NCBI GenBank assembly: GCA_950295325.1
Contig: OX485804.1
Span: 19,282,001-19,346,000, forward strand
Length of the DNA stretch: 64,000 bases
Source: Polytrichum commune
Lineage: Eukaryota > Streptophyta > Polytrichopsida > Polytrichales > Polytrichaceae
Direction of reading: 5' to 3'
Shown here: positions 1 through 12,497 of the stretch, one piece after another
Numbering within the stretch: the first letter of the stretch is position 1
How the letters are laid out: every line of letters starts with the position of its first letter
Made by a program: the position numbers and the translations under genes
The notes under the pieces: generated by a model
Told to the model about the DNA's origin: nothing
Databases searched by the model: none
Seen by the model: the letters and a program-made list of their open reading frames with translations, nothing else

Positions 1-1316
1 TTTATCTTGGAGCTTCCACTAAGCTTCATTGAACTTTACCAAACCTTATTCATTAAGTTATGACATGCATTACCTTAGCCCTATTACCACCCAAAAATAG
101 TCTCCACAATACCTCTGTCCCATGATATGGGATAGAATTAACAAACCTTAAGTTACAAAGTTTCAACTCTTTGCACATGCAATTCATTGTAAGTTACACA
201 AGTTTCAACCCTGCCCACATGCAATTCACCATAAGTTACACATTTTTGTGACAATTCATCCACGGCAAAGTGTTCCTTATGGGCGGAGCTCTTAAACCCT
301 AACCCTAAACCTGAACCTGAACCCACGTACCTTCATGTGATCAGAGGATTCAAATTTCAATACCTGATTGGACGTGCCAATGCATCAGCTTTCTGTTGTA
401 ACTCGTTGTGTACTATCCAATAACGACGGTCCCAGATCAGCTTCACTTGAAGATTTGGAACGATCTGAGTAGGATTCGAGGAGAGATGAGATAGTAAAAA
501 TGAAGCGGCGTTTAATGGGCAGTGAATGATAGCCGTATCTGCTTACACATCTCATCAAGACCGGATGCTTGAAAGCCTGCAGCACCACTGATTATGTAGG
601 CACACTGATTGCAACCACCTTAAAAACACACAGCGTGACAAGCCGGGGTCACCGCACAAATGGGCGTAATCAATAAAGACGAAGGCAGCAGGCGGGCCGG
701 AGTCAGGTACTGTCGCGGTGTAAGTAATTAAGGTTGGATTGTACAGACTTTTATTGCATGGAAGAATCCAAGTCGGTGTCACATGTATAAGTATATCCTG
801 ATGCAAGGACTAACATCACATGAGTTAATTTGGCCAACGCCTGGTCGTCGTTCGCCGGCCACGGATGTGCATTCATTACCGCACGCAGAGCTAATTTTAT
901 TGATTCAAGGGCACTATCATCTATTTTATCTCTTACCTTCCAATAAGGGTTTACCTCCTTCATGGATTCGAGTTTATAAGAAACCCTAACTGGAAGTTTG
1001 GTTTCTCGATCGCGGCATCCATCGAAATGGGTTTCACCTCGGTGATTGAGTGGGGAAGAACGCCGACGTGATCCCTTCAACTTGGTATTTTTACACTTGA
1101 AGGAATCGAACCCCAAGGTGTTACTGAAACCTAAACTCTAAACCCTAGCTCTGATCATTCTGCCAAACCCTAGTATATTCGTAGCTGCTGCTGCTGATGC
1201 CGCTGGTGATAATGTTGATGATGCGGATGTCAACCAGGAAAAAATGAATCGTATGTTGTTGAGAAAAGTGGATCCCTATGTCTACGCCAAGAATGTGGAT
1301 GTGTGCATGGTTATTC
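1..1316. other. Intergenic DNA downstream of the P450 gene; no supported gene
   Basis: I see a short telomere-like run (CCCTAAA-type, about three units) near 294-312 and no other recognisable element. Two open stretches look faintly protein-like but match nothing I know: a minus-strand frame at 751-1116, and a plus-strand frame at about 1140-1319 that begins with an alanine run. Neither has a convincing start or splice context, so I do not call them genes. Confidence 0.4.
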
Positions 1317-4300
1317 CTATTTAGTGCTAAGATCGCGATGTTGGACGGTAACGCGCGGATGGAGGGTAACTCGCAGGCCGTGCTTCATAATGAGCGTGAG
1401 TGAAAGCTTGTATTCGACTTTGTGGCCGGGGACGAGCTTCACATGGTAATTTCGGAGGATGGCACTCGCAACGGACTTCATTTGCAAGTAAGCGAGCTCT
1501 TTGCCCAGGCACAGCCTTGGCCCTGCGTTGAAGACGGTGTACTTGAAAGGGGACTCCGGCGCGAAGACACCATTGCGTAGCCACCTCTCCGGCCTGTATT
1601 GTAAGCAATCCTTGCCCCAAATGGACTCCATGCGACCCATGGAGTAGATGGAGTACATGAGGCGGGTGCCTTTTCTGACGAATGTGCCATCCGGGAGGAC
1701 ATCATTGGCTGTCACATCTTTGTTGTCAATGGGAACAGAGGGGTAGAGACGCATCGACTCCGAAAGGGCCGCATGCAAGTAGTTCAGCTGCTTGAGCTCC
1801 TCGAAGTTGAAGGCTGATGAGTCATCCTCTTTCACCCTAGACTGAAGAGTGGTTCGAATTTCTTGCAAAATCTTTTCCTCCACTGCGGGGTGCTGCGTGA
1901 TGAGCCAGAAGAACCATGACAAGGCCACTGCCGTTGTGTCCCGCCCAGCCAGGACGAAATTGGTGGTCACATCCCGCAGGAATTTGTCTGTGTATGCGTT
2001 GCCATTCTGGTCATCCATCTGCATGAAGCGAGAGAGAAGATCGCACGGGTAGTCTGAGGAGGAGGAGCCTTGTTGGGATTTGAGAAGGGTTAATTCCTTC
2101 CTCCGCTCTGAGATCACATTCATTGCAAACTTATCCAGGACTTGAATTGCCTTGGCCATCTTGGCCTCCATGCCCCAACCCAGAGCGCGTGTTGTCCGCC
2201 AGAAAATCTCCGGGACCACCATGCGTGTGAGGGTGCCCTCCGTGGCGATGTCGAAGGCTTGCGCGAACGGTACAACAGGTAGTCCTGGGGCCAGACAGCC
2301 CGGATCGACTCCGAACCCCACCATGCATATGTTGTCAAAAGTGTACCGTAGGAACAGGTCTTGGAAATCAATGGGAGTCCTACCACATCCACATGCCATC
2401 ATCGCCAATTGCACACAATTAGCCCCGAAACCATGAACTGCGAAACGCATATTCAAAAATCACCTGCAACATCTATCTATCCTGCATCTCTAATTATGCC
2501 CTGCTAAGCATTCCTTGCTTTTCGCTCCCGAACGCTTTAAATAAACCCCAAGGCACATCACAGAATCTCAAAAACTTCTTTCAGACTGCAAGATCTCCAT
2601 CCTCTTGATAGTAAAGAATGCTACAAACACTTTGCCTTCCGATTACAGTAACTGGAGGTTGTGATTAAGCTCTTGCTGAACTGCCCACCTCATTGGAGTT
2701 CTTTAATCTTTTGAATCAGATTACAGAGATCTGTCGACACGAATTTTATGTTTGCTATTTCAGGGAGACATGTCGGAGGAATCAGAGGAAAGAAGTTGAC
2801 AACAGAGACCTGGAGGATCGAGTCGATAGGTGCTTGTGATATGATGCAGAGTAGTTCTGGAACTGTGATGAACTTACCGGTTCTTGGCTATTTCGGCAAG
2901 CACAGGGAGCATGCGTTGCTGCACCGAGGTTCGGTTGGACTTAACCATCAAATCCCTCAGAGTGCGCGTGCTGAATTCCAAACTGGCAGTCTTCCTCTGC
3001 ATCTTCCATAGCTCGTGATCGCTGTTGAATATGCCTTGGCCTAACAGATCATGAGAGGGGTATGTGAAGCTCCTTCCCTTTGGATAGTTTGCAAAATTGG
3101 TCTTCAGCACGTACTCCAAGTTTTCAGGCCTGCGCGTGACATCACCCCATGGCCAAATGAGAATGTAGTCCTCCAATTATCACGGTCAAAATGACACCAT
3201 CCTGTCAAACACTTCTGCCTCCATGTCTAGACTCTTAACAACGATTCATCAAACGAAGCCCGAGCGCTGGAAATAAAAACTCGGTCTTTGCAAGAGTGGA
3301 CCAGAACCCTTCTCATCAAATACAGCCATGTGAGAATTCCTAGGTTCCTGGCTCGAGTATTAAATTAAACTAACTACTTGTTAAATTCGCCTACTCAAGC
3401 ATCCTCAAGCAAATGTATCAACCAAAGCTCCTATGACCTTTATCAGGGTACGAATTCAAACAAAAGTACAAAAGGTAACCAGTTAATAGAGGCTAAAAAT
3501 AGCTAGAATACATAGATGTCAAATGATTTGAGGAAGGCTTTCTTCAGGCCGAAATCCTCGGGATCATTGCAATTCAGCAGTTCCAGGATACCAGAAGTCC
3601 ACCGCGTATCGAGTTAGTTGAACAGGTAAACATCATCATTGAACCCATTCAAGCTCCCATACACTCTCCTTTAACCGAATTCCACGAATTGCACTCCTGT
3701 GCTTGCACTTGAAAAGAGATTGCACTGCACTGATTTGTTAGCCTAAGTTCTTCACTACCCCGATGAAATCAGTCGACTTCTTCGCTAAGTAATGCCAAAC
3801 TCAATTTGAACTATGCACAAGTATTGGCCGCATGACACCTCTTCCAACTACCATGCCACGTCCCAGCACATTTGAAGTATTCAGGTGTAACTCTGCCTAT
3901 ATCTCCCTCGCCATTCCTCGGAATAACCCCATGGAGCATGCAAGTATCTGGATGAAGAGGGGAGAAGAGTACAGTAGAGTCGATATTGAGATGGAAAGTC
4001 TAGGAGTGATGAGTAGGAGAAACCTGCAAGTGGCGACGGCAGTCAAACAAGTGCACTTGGGAGCAATGGAGGTATAGGTGCCGTCATATTTCTTCAACAT
4101 GTCGGTCGTCCAGTCGTGCATGCGGGGCAGGTTCCACAAGAACTGCGGGGTGGTGCCCAGCACAGGCCACACGGTGGGTCCTTTGATCCGACTATACTTG
4201 AGGATATGGTACACCAAGAAGGCGAGCAGGGCGCTCACGGCCAGCTGTGTGATCACCCATGCATCTATTAATAAACTGCTGTGCAGGCTGATCCCCAGAG

Positions 4301-4364
4301 TTGCCTCCGCCTGGTCCTGGTTGTGGAAGATAGGTTGGGAGAAATTCTCCACGCCCCCCGACAT
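1317..4364 (-). CDS. CYP86-family cytochrome P450 (fatty-acid omega-hydroxylase, CYP86B-like), three exons
   Basis: This is a microsomal haem monooxygenase that in this family hydroxylates the omega carbon of long-chain fatty acids for cutin or suberin. Proposed exons on the minus strand are about 4038-4364 (start ATG at 4364; hydrophobic N-terminal anchor, then a proline-rich hinge), 2878-3170 (ends at a strong GTAAGT donor) and 1317-2379 (starts after TAG; the phase joins KN-R-TPIDFQD). Exon 3 holds the I-helix AGRDTT (about 1929-1949), the ExxR helix ESMRLYP (about 1741-1760), a PERW motif, and the haem loop FNAGPRLCLGKE (about 1494-1532) with its cysteine. The C-terminal wording (PGHKVEYKLSLTL) resembles CYP86B more than CYP86A. 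Length, about 560 residues, is normal. The exon-1 donor is weak and uncertain. No break is visible in exons 2 and 3. Confidence 0.85.
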
Positions 4365-6537
4365 GCTGCTTCTTCTGTAACGCTCGCTGCAACAGCTTTA
4401 ATTTGCTTCCCAAGCGGGGGGACGGTGGTCACAGCCAAAACTTAGGTTGCTTTGGACCATCCACCCTTCCTTACTATTATACGTGTGACTTCATCAACTC
4501 TGTATATGTGTGTGTGTGTGTCTCTCTCTCTATCCCTCTCCGCTAGTTGCAGCAATGTGACAAGCCTGGAGTTGGGATGGCCCCCCTACAATGCCAGGAG
4601 CCAGATTGAGCTCCCAGCTGCACTAACTTCATTACTCAGCTCTCTCATCCTGTACACGACGAGCTTGGACATGCAATCTGGTGTTTCTCCTCTTATGTGT
4701 GCAGATGGAGATAGGGTTAGGCCAGCTTAAGAAAGAGTTCAATCAATCGGCACTTAGAGTTGGTTTATCCAAGTAAGTAAGTCTACTCCCCTCAAGACAA
4801 TAGGCACAATCGGCTACAATGCAGCTACATGTCCATGAGCTCACTACCACCAATCGGCGCTAGCTGCTAGCCTACCCTCTGAGAGACCCCCCTTTGGCTC
4901 TCCAACCATACCCCCGACGTGGACATGCACGGCAAACTTGATCTTTCCCGAGTCGACCATCACCAATATTATTCAGTCAATGTTGCTGTAACTACAAAAA
5001 AACGGGTCATCAACATGTAGCTCTAGTTAGACTACTCATGTAGCTTCAGACTCGGATTCTGGGGGATTGTGTAACTAACTCGTCAGCTACTGATGAACTG
5101 TGATTCTTGTTTTGATATACCCAAAGCCGGCACCCTCTCAGTGATCTCGAATAAGCTTAGTCTAACAAAAAGCAATCTGTGCTGAAGCTTGTTACAATGG
5201 AAGTGGCAAAACTCCACCAAAACCGGTTTCACTTGGAGCAGAGAAGATCTTGAGGCTGGCAGACTCCACTAGGTGAGCAGCTGCTGTCGGTTAACTTCTG
5301 CTTTTGTGGTCCACCCGCCCCACCTCACCAGTAGTAGCAGAAGAAGCCACACCCACACGCAGTACCCATTAATGAGGAGGCTGCGAGCTTGCATAAAGTT
5401 CCTTACCAGTTACCAACCAAGTCACTCCACATTAATTGAACTCAGACTGCTGGATACATGCCTTCCGCATTCATCCCGCCCCGCGACATTCGGCCAGTTC
5501 GCTCACTCACTGGCTGGATCGATCGATTCGTCCGTCCTCCCCTCTCTTTAGTTTGCTCTTGGCCACCAGCTAACTTATCTGCGGGACCACATTCTCCAGG
5601 GCCAACTCTCTATCTGCGTGAACTTTTTGTGATAGTAGGCCCGGGCCGGGCCGGGGAGTAAGTCCACCGAGTAGTTGGGACAACCACTCCGATGCACTTT
5701 GGGAAGCAGTAGGTAGATACACTGACTTGACCACTTACTGATCAAGTCTGACTGCAGCAGCTGCGACGGATTGAACGGAATGGAACTTGTATAAGATTCT
5801 GCTATTACGGCAGGTGGGTAGTACCCGGCACTCATCAAATATTCCCAAACGCGCACACTACTACTGTAACTACTACTACTGTAGTCTACTGCTGCCCATC
5901 GACTTCAAAGCAGCTCAGCTCCGCTCCTCCTCCTGACGAGTCCTCACTGTTAATGATATTGATGTTGATGTTGATGATGTTGCAAGGAAGAAGTGTGTAC
6001 TGCCGCACCATGAATCCCCGCGTTAGGCATGCAGACCCCACGACTCAGCTACCGCATTCTCTGTCGTCCCCGAACTGAACCAACAAAGATTAGTAAGTCC
6101 CCTGAATCTGCACATGATGAATGTAAGCGATCACATACATAACTTACATAGAGTACCATCCATCACTCCAGACTTCCCATCACATGAAGTGCGATGAGCT
6201 CAAACCTTGATGCATGGCTAAGTTGGAAGTTGGGTGGAGGCGGGAGGGATTGATCATTGGACCCACTACCAGGAAGGTGGTAGGCTGCTTGCTTGCTGGC
6301 TGGCTTGCCTGGCTAGTTACTGAGGCCGGTGCTGCTGTGGCTGCATGAGAGGCACCATAATTATCATGGGAGTGATTCAGGCCGGATGGTAAAGGATGAC
6401 AAAAGGTGTGCCTACGGATGGGGTTTAGTAAATGCTAAGAGGACAGGTGGTAGTTGTGACCTGCTGGGCGAAGGGTTTAATGAGGCCAAGGGGTCCCCCC
6501 CCCTTCCCTTTGCGGGGGTGCCAGTCAAGCAATGGCG
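4365..6537. other. Upstream flank of the P450 gene and intergenic DNA
   Basis: The first few hundred bases upstream of the P450 start must hold its promoter, but I cannot fix a TATA box. A (TG)n(TC)n microsatellite lies at about 4507-4531. The rest, to 6537, is unique-looking sequence with no supported gene. Confidence 0.4.
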
Positions 6538-7117
6538 AGTACTTACTAATAAGGTGTGTTGCGGGTGTTACTTGGTTCATTTTTCCCATGTTCTCCCAAC
6601 TTCTATGAATTGGATCTACACAGTGAAACTTGTGTTGCAACGCCAGTGAACCTATGATGATGCATTGGCAAAAATCGGATTGGAAGTTGGACCTCCGGCC
6701 TTGATTTGGTTACGGTTATCGTAAGTGCGTGTTTGTTGATTCTTTAACTCAATGCATAGGTGGTCCTCCTAGTTGTGTGCATTGTTGGTGTGTGGAGTAC
6801 TTAATAAATAATTGTATACGTAATACGAGTACTTACTAATAAGGTATATTGCAGGTGTTACTTGGTTCATTTTTCCCATGTTCTCCCAACTTCTACGAAT
6901 TGGATCTACACAACAAAACTTGTGTTGCAGCGTCAATGAACCTATGATGATGCATCGGCAAAAGTCAAATTGGAAGTTGGACCTCCGGACTAGATTTGGT
7001 TACGGTTATTGGAAGTGTGTGTTTGTTGACTCCTTAACTCAATGCATAAGTTGTCCTCTTAGTAGTGTGCATTGTTGGATGTGAAGTACCTAATAAATAA
7101 TTGTATGTGTAATCCGA
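6538..7117 (+). repeat. Two-unit tandem duplication, 290-bp period
   Basis: Units start at 6538 and 6828, both with AGTACTTACTAATAAGGT, and run side by side with scattered substitutions (roughly 88 percent identical by eye). Neither unit encodes anything recognisable. The amount of divergence says the duplication is not recent. Confidence 0.85.
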
Positions 7118-8295
7118 TCTCGTTTACGCATGTATCTTTGTTCTTTGATCCTTGGCTATTCACACACCAATCAAGTATATTAAAGTGTCCGATTGAGGAA
7201 AGTAATCAAATAACAACCCGCATACCTTCATGCACACAACAACACGCCGTGGCATGGCATTGCAAGGGGGAGAGAGAGAATTATTGTGTACAAGCTTACC
7301 TCTTGATACCATCTAACATAAAAACTTGATCCCATTAGAGGACTGAGGAGCCTGGTCATCAAAGGGTTGCGGATTCCCTACGACATTCCATGGGTTACCA
7401 CCTTGGATCATGGTGTGTTAGATTATGATTCTACTTCTTTTCTTGACAACCTCTTATGCCAATGAAGGTGATTTAAAGTCTTACAATTGCAATTTGAAGA
7501 ACACATTCTGAAAGTAAACAATAAATTCAACCCAATGATATCTTACTTATCAAATATGAAAGAAAGTAATATTTTCAGAAATTATGATTCATAAGTGGAT
7601 AAGAATAATTATAATCATAAAGTGGTCTATGCATAATTGGGACTAGGAGAATTTCAGCCATAATTCATAACCCTGCATCAACATATAACATAATATTATA
7701 TAGTTTGTATGAAAATGGAAACGGAGTAACTTAGAAAGGTTGAGGGAGGGCATGTGAAACGATCATGACTGGGATAGAATGTAGAAAATTTTCAAATCCG
7801 AACTAGTAATACAATGCACCAATTTGACCTCTTATTAATAATGTGTCCAGAACCCATTATCATAAAGTATGCATTATCAGGTCCAAACCTTAATTATTAT
7901 ATGTACACCCCTTATTGTGTAGGAGTTGGGCACCCGGGCCTTGGATACATTGAGTTCCTAATATGACGAGATCAGGAAACGGAGTCTACCCACCAACCCC
8001 TGGCCAATGGTAGGGATCCAAGCATTTGAGCTAAAGGGCGCAATGCAACGATATAACCTAGGACCCGTGTGCCTGTCGATTCATTTTGAGGTTTTTGAAG
8101 CTAATTTTGATGTCACATCTAATCTTAAAATAGCTTCTGGGATGCATACTATTTTAGATGTTTTCTGTAGATGAATGCAAGGTACGCTCATATGCAGTAA
8201 TTCCCTCTCATCCATTCCATGGAGAGGACTCATCACCATCGACGAGTGAGGGTGAGTTTGAGCTGAGTCTTTCGACAATGAACAGGGACAACCAA
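7118..8295. other. Intergenic DNA, nothing recognised
   Basis: AT-rich sequence without a supported reading frame, TIR pair or tandem repeat. Confidence 0.4.
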
Positions 8296-9296
8296 CCGCT
8301 AGTTACATATGAACCAGTTGAGGTTGAGAAATAACCAGTTGAAGTTTAAGACTTCAAGAAAATTACCAATCATTTTAGAGGAATCTATAGAGTATACCTC
8401 AACTAACACGATATTCAATATTTTGAGAGAGTGGGATCCTCTCAAAATAATATTGGCCATTTGGACACCTAAAAGTCATGTTAGGTTGATAAATACTAGA
8501 TTATACTTCAGACGTGTAGTTTCCATTAAAATGAGAGTATGTTAAGTTGGAAAATCGACTCATTTAGGTTGAGTTGACCTAAATGAGGACAATATTTTGT
8601 CAATTTAGGTTGAGTCGACCTTAATGAGGACAATATTTTGTCAATTTAGGTTGAGTCGACCTAAATGAGTCGATTTCCCAGCTTAACATACTCTCATTTT
8701 AATGGAAAGTACGGCGCAATTTACGGTGGAAAATCAAATGTTATTTTTTTACTTGTACTCTACGACTTTCCAATGGTTTTCATTTCATTCTTGGATTAAT
8801 AGTTTTCTTTATGTACTCTCAATTCACTGGAAAACTCTCATTTTAATGAATATTGTGTTAACTAAACAAAACCCAAAAGATGTCAACATGTAACCGGTTG
8901 GACTTGGAAACATTAGGATGTTGGCCCAAACACGGCATTCAACTTCCCCATGAAGCCCAGCCCAGCCCCACCAAGCCTTGTGTTCATAAATGCAAAGTTG
9001 GGTGGGACATGGACCTGGCGGCAACTAACCGCTAGTTACATATGAACTGGTTGAGGTTGAGAAATAACCTTGAAGTTCAAGACTTTAGGAAAATTATCAA
9101 TCATTTTAAAGGAATCTACATAGTATACCTCAACTAAACAAAGCCCAAAAGATGTCAACATGTAACCGGTTGGACTTGGAAACATTAGGATGTTGGCCCA
9201 AACACGGCATTCAACTTCCCCATGAAGCCCAGCCCAGCCCCACCAAGCCTTGTGTTCATAAATGCAAAGCTGGGTGGGACATGGACCTGGCGGCAA
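8296..9296. repeat. Tandem pair of AACCGGTT-type MITE-containing units
   Basis: Two direct copies of one unit lie head to tail. Copy 1 covers 8296-8406 and resumes at 8860-9024; copy 2 covers about 9025-9296 without interruption. The shared 165-bp right parts (8860-9024 and 9132-9296) differ at only a few bases. The left parts share the ACCGCTAGTTACATATGAAC segment found in the dispersed MITE family described elsewhere in this window. Copy 1 is split by a separate insertion at 8407-8857. Confidence 0.85.
8407..8857. mobile_element. Foldback-type insertion nested in a MITE copy
   Basis: The ends are CACGATATTC and GAATATTGTG (imperfect inverted repeat), and AACTAA occurs on both sides (8401-8406 and 8860-8865). 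The uninterrupted neighbour copy at about 9131-9137 has a single AACTAA, so it serves as the empty site. Inside, about 50-bp arms at 8519-8570 and 8656-8707 are inverted repeats, and between them a 43-bp unit with GTTGAGTCGACC is repeated. No coding capacity is visible. The family is unknown to me. Confidence 0.75.
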
Positions 9297-9512
9297 ACGT
9301 GTGAAAGTTGTTGGAGGCTTCATCAGACATGAGTTGCTGATGCATGGAGTCAATCAATCTCCTTGCCTCCCAATAGCTTACTTGAATCACCTGAATTCAA
9401 ATGGGAGGGAGGGAATTGTCGCACGGAAGCGTACCCCTCTCTCATTCCTCCAACATAAAAGCGCGGAAATAGAGTAGAGTAGAGGCGTCCGTAACCGATC
9501 GCTTAGTTAGTA
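9297..9512. other. Intergenic spacer, nothing recognised
   Basis: Short stretch between the MITE tandem pair and the next candidate element. I see no gene or repeat in it. Confidence 0.4.
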
Positions 9513-10105
9513 GGGATTGTTACACCATGGACCATGGAGTCGTCCCGAGGCCCTATATAATGTGTGATTCGTTGTTGAACTCGTCCTGGATCACTTCGGT
9601 TTACACCAAAGGAAAACAATGTCGGAGTGAACATGGAGTTCAAGGTCCCGGAAAAACATGTTTTAAGACCTACATTATCTGATGACATTGTCCGACAGGT
9701 TATGTGGAGGGAGAGGCAAAAGAGGCACTCTAGTAGAAAAAGACCGGGGCCCATGGTAGAGAAACATTGTTATAATAAATTATTAATGAATTTTTTTTAA
9801 AACAATTTGCGGGGGGGGGGGGGGAGAGAGAAGATGAAGACAAGAGAATGGTCAAACTTGATTTTATTTTTCTCAAAATTGCCCTTTTTTGGACATGTGT
9901 TTAGGGTTAAATCGTTACATTCACTTTTTGGTGCATGGTCATTCCTCTTGGTCCACATTCGGTTTATACCTAGTGAAGGGCCCAAAGGCTTTGTAAATTA
10001 ATTTTTTAGGAAATGGGACTATGAATGTTGGACCGTGAAGTTGGACCATGAAAAAAAAACCATCTTTTGTGGTCCGACTTCATGGTTCATGATGTAAACC
10101 GGCCC
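9513..10105. mobile_element. Possible Harbinger-like MITE (weak)
   Basis: The left end (GGGATTGTTACACCATG) and the inverted right end (GGGCCGGTTTACATCATG) are similar over about 35 bp. The flanking trinucleotides are GTA and TTA, so a TTA/TAA-type duplication would need one mutation. The pattern resembles the two better TAA-flanked elements at 21617 and 30065. A G11-12 homopolymer lies at about 9811-9822. No coding capacity. Confidence 0.4.
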
Positions 10106-11729
10106 TTAGGGTAAAGTTTCCATGTAGCCCGCTCGCCTACTAGTTTCTAGGAAATAGTGGGTTGGAGGTGTTTGCATGTAGTTAAGCACAAACTACCATC
10201 CATACAGATTTTGGCGGTCCGCTAGAATGTGGAGAGCCATGGACACAAATTGCTAGACTTCCATGAGTCCATTAAAAAAATCTTTGGCCTACAAGTGCAT
10301 GTCACCAAAGGATTGAAGACCGGTATTAGAAGGAAGAGGAGGTTTTAACTTGGCAGAGGAGGTTAGTAAGTGTTCCTGGATATGAGAAGATGGGAGTTAG
10401 CTAGTTGGCACATACGAACCCTACCCCATTAGATTCCCTCTACATTTTGGCAAGCTTGTCCTTATTCACACTAGAATCTGGTGGGTGAACGGCCTACATG
10501 GAAGCTCACCCTTAACCCTAAATACTCATGCTTTCACATTCCATTTTCTAGCACCTCCAGCACCAATGCTGAAATTTTATGTTTTGTAGCAAAATAAGCT
10601 CTATTTTCTTCAAATCCAACCATACAGATGTAAACTAGACCACCGTATATTCCCTTCTTAGACATTTAAAGTCAATTGGACCACATTTTCTAGATCAGTT
10701 TGACATATGAACCTGTCCTTCATTTGAGGGGCAACTAAAGAAAACTTTGGTTTTTTTGTTTCATGACCATTTTGGTCATACCCCAAATTGTGGATGACAA
10801 ATGAGCTACTCCCAAGAATTTGGGTTTATTGAGCAAATGTAGATAAAGCCCATCACCCTCAAACTTGGAGGGGCCACATGAGGTCATTTTTGAGATTTCC
10901 TTTTTTTCATGGAGCAAGCAACATGTGTACTAAGTTTGTTTTTCAAATCTATCTAGTCAAGTTGCGCACAACCATCACCTTGTCCTAAGGAGGGGGATAA
11001 TAATAATAATAATAATAATAATAACGAACAAAAAAACTAGTAGATACCTTTCCATCCACGTAGATTGCCACCTAGTGGGTCGCAAACCCCAGTAGAATAT
11101 TAGGTAAATCCCATTTCGGGTTGCTCGAGCATTTAAGGGTTAAGAGATTAATCGCCAGGTCAGGAGAAGTATAAGTCGGTGTAAAAATTTCTCATGTAGG
11201 AAGATAGAAATCAAGAGGATTGCAGTTTTTTTTTGGAAATTTTATTCCTTAAATTGAAATTAGTGTGGATTTTGAAAACCAAAAGTTGGACCAAACATAC
11301 TACCATTGTCTAGAGTCTACCATAACCGCTCATTCCTCCCCACTTTAACATTCAAAACCAAGAGATATGTCATGGCATTATTGGTTCTAGCATGATCGAA
11401 ATCCGATCCCAACCTTATCGAAATTAAGTCCCAGCCTGATTGAAATTACAGTACCCTATAGATTGCCAACAGAACCTTAATCAAGAATAGACCTTTGCTA
11501 TAGAATGTGAGTTAGAAATTTCTCTTATTAGTGAATTTGACACCGAAACTAGCTTTGAGAATCTTGAATTAATCTTTTCCAACTTAGTCATTTGTGATGC
11601 ATCAGCCAATCCTATAGGGGATCAAGTTTCTATGTTTGATGGATGAGAGGTATGCTCATTTACAATAATTATATCTTCACTCTTGTTCAAATTGCCATGC
11701 TAGCTCAGTTAAGTGGTGATCAATTAACC
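10106..11729. other. Intergenic DNA with an (AAT)n microsatellite
   Basis: The only clear structure is an (AAT)n tract at about 10997-11024. No gene or TIR pair was seen. Confidence 0.45.
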
Positions 11730-11737
11730 CTAAAAGG

Positions 11738-12489
11738 CAGGGTTGTCTATCGCGACGTCCTGCCACCGTCATGACGTCATGACGTGTCATGTCGGGGCGG
11801 ACCCCTCCGTCACGACATAATAGGGTCCACGTAGGGTCATACTAGGGGGAAGCTAGTAGGGTGGGTAAAATACTTACCTTCTTGCCAAGGTGGCATCCAA
11901 TGTGGCAGAAAAATCCGACGTGGATGTGCATATTTCCCTTGCCAGGTAAATCATTTTGCCTTTGTGTTTATCATTCTGTTAAAATCAAAGTAGTAAAATA
12001 TGACAAATGAGGGTGTGGGGGGGAGGGGAACGGAGCGGACGGGGGGAACGCCGGATGGAGGGCCAGATGGGGGCCAGATGGGGTACGAATGGGGGCCGGA
12101 TTGGGGTTCGGATTGGGGGGGGAGGGGGTTCGGATTAGGGGGGGACCGGGTTCGGATGGGGGGGAGGGGGTTCGGATTAGGGGGGGCCGGGTTCGGATGG
12201 GGGGGGGGGGGACGGGTCGGATGGGGGGGGGGGGGGGCGAACGTAGGGGAGCGGGCGCTAGTAATTTTTTTCCCACTTTACCTCTACTTTGCTGACATGG
12301 CACCATACGTGGACATCGTAAATCCTACGTGTCCTGATTGGGGTAATGTAATTACACAAAAAAATACGGTAAAATTCAAGTTCGTCAGGATAAAGACAGC
12401 ATCCGGCATAATGTCGTGACAGATACGTGTCATGACGCCACGACATTATGTCGGGATTAGCCTCCGTCACGACACAATAGACAACCCTG
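11738..12489. mobile_element. Non-autonomous hAT-like transposon, 752 bp
   Basis: The termini are a perfect 13-bp inverted repeat (CAGGGTTGTCTAT), and an exact 8-bp target duplication CTAAAAGG flanks it (11730-11737 and 12490-12497). An 8-bp TSD with a CAGGG end is typical of hAT elements. The subterminal regions share TGTCGTGACGGAGG-like and ATGACGTCATGACGT-like motifs in both orientations, the kind of sites transposases bind. The centre (about 12010-12240) is a very G-rich minisatellite. There is no transposase, so it would need a partner in trans. The perfect TSD suggests a fairly recent insertion. Confidence 0.9.
12005..12242 (+). repeat. G-rich minisatellite inside the hAT-like element
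   Basis: Degenerate units of about 18-25 bp built on GGTTCGGATT plus a run of 6-12 G. Many G-tracts of four or more lie in a row on the plus strand, so G-quadruplex formation is likely. Frames opened through this repeat are artefacts of base composition. Confidence 0.85.
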
Positions 12490-12497
12490 CTAAAAGG

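Noticed and set aside
294-312. Telomere end or large interstitial telomere
   Set aside because: Only about three imperfect CCCTAAA units; too short for more than a chance or relic match.
1101-1113. GGTTCGATTCC on the minus strand, possible tRNA gene or SINE
   Set aside because: A B-box match alone; no A box at the right distance and no cloverleaf could be drawn.
12000-12419. Glycine-rich reading frames over the G-rich region
   Set aside because: They arise from the GGx repeat of a minisatellite in a hAT-like element; no start context or domain supports a protein.
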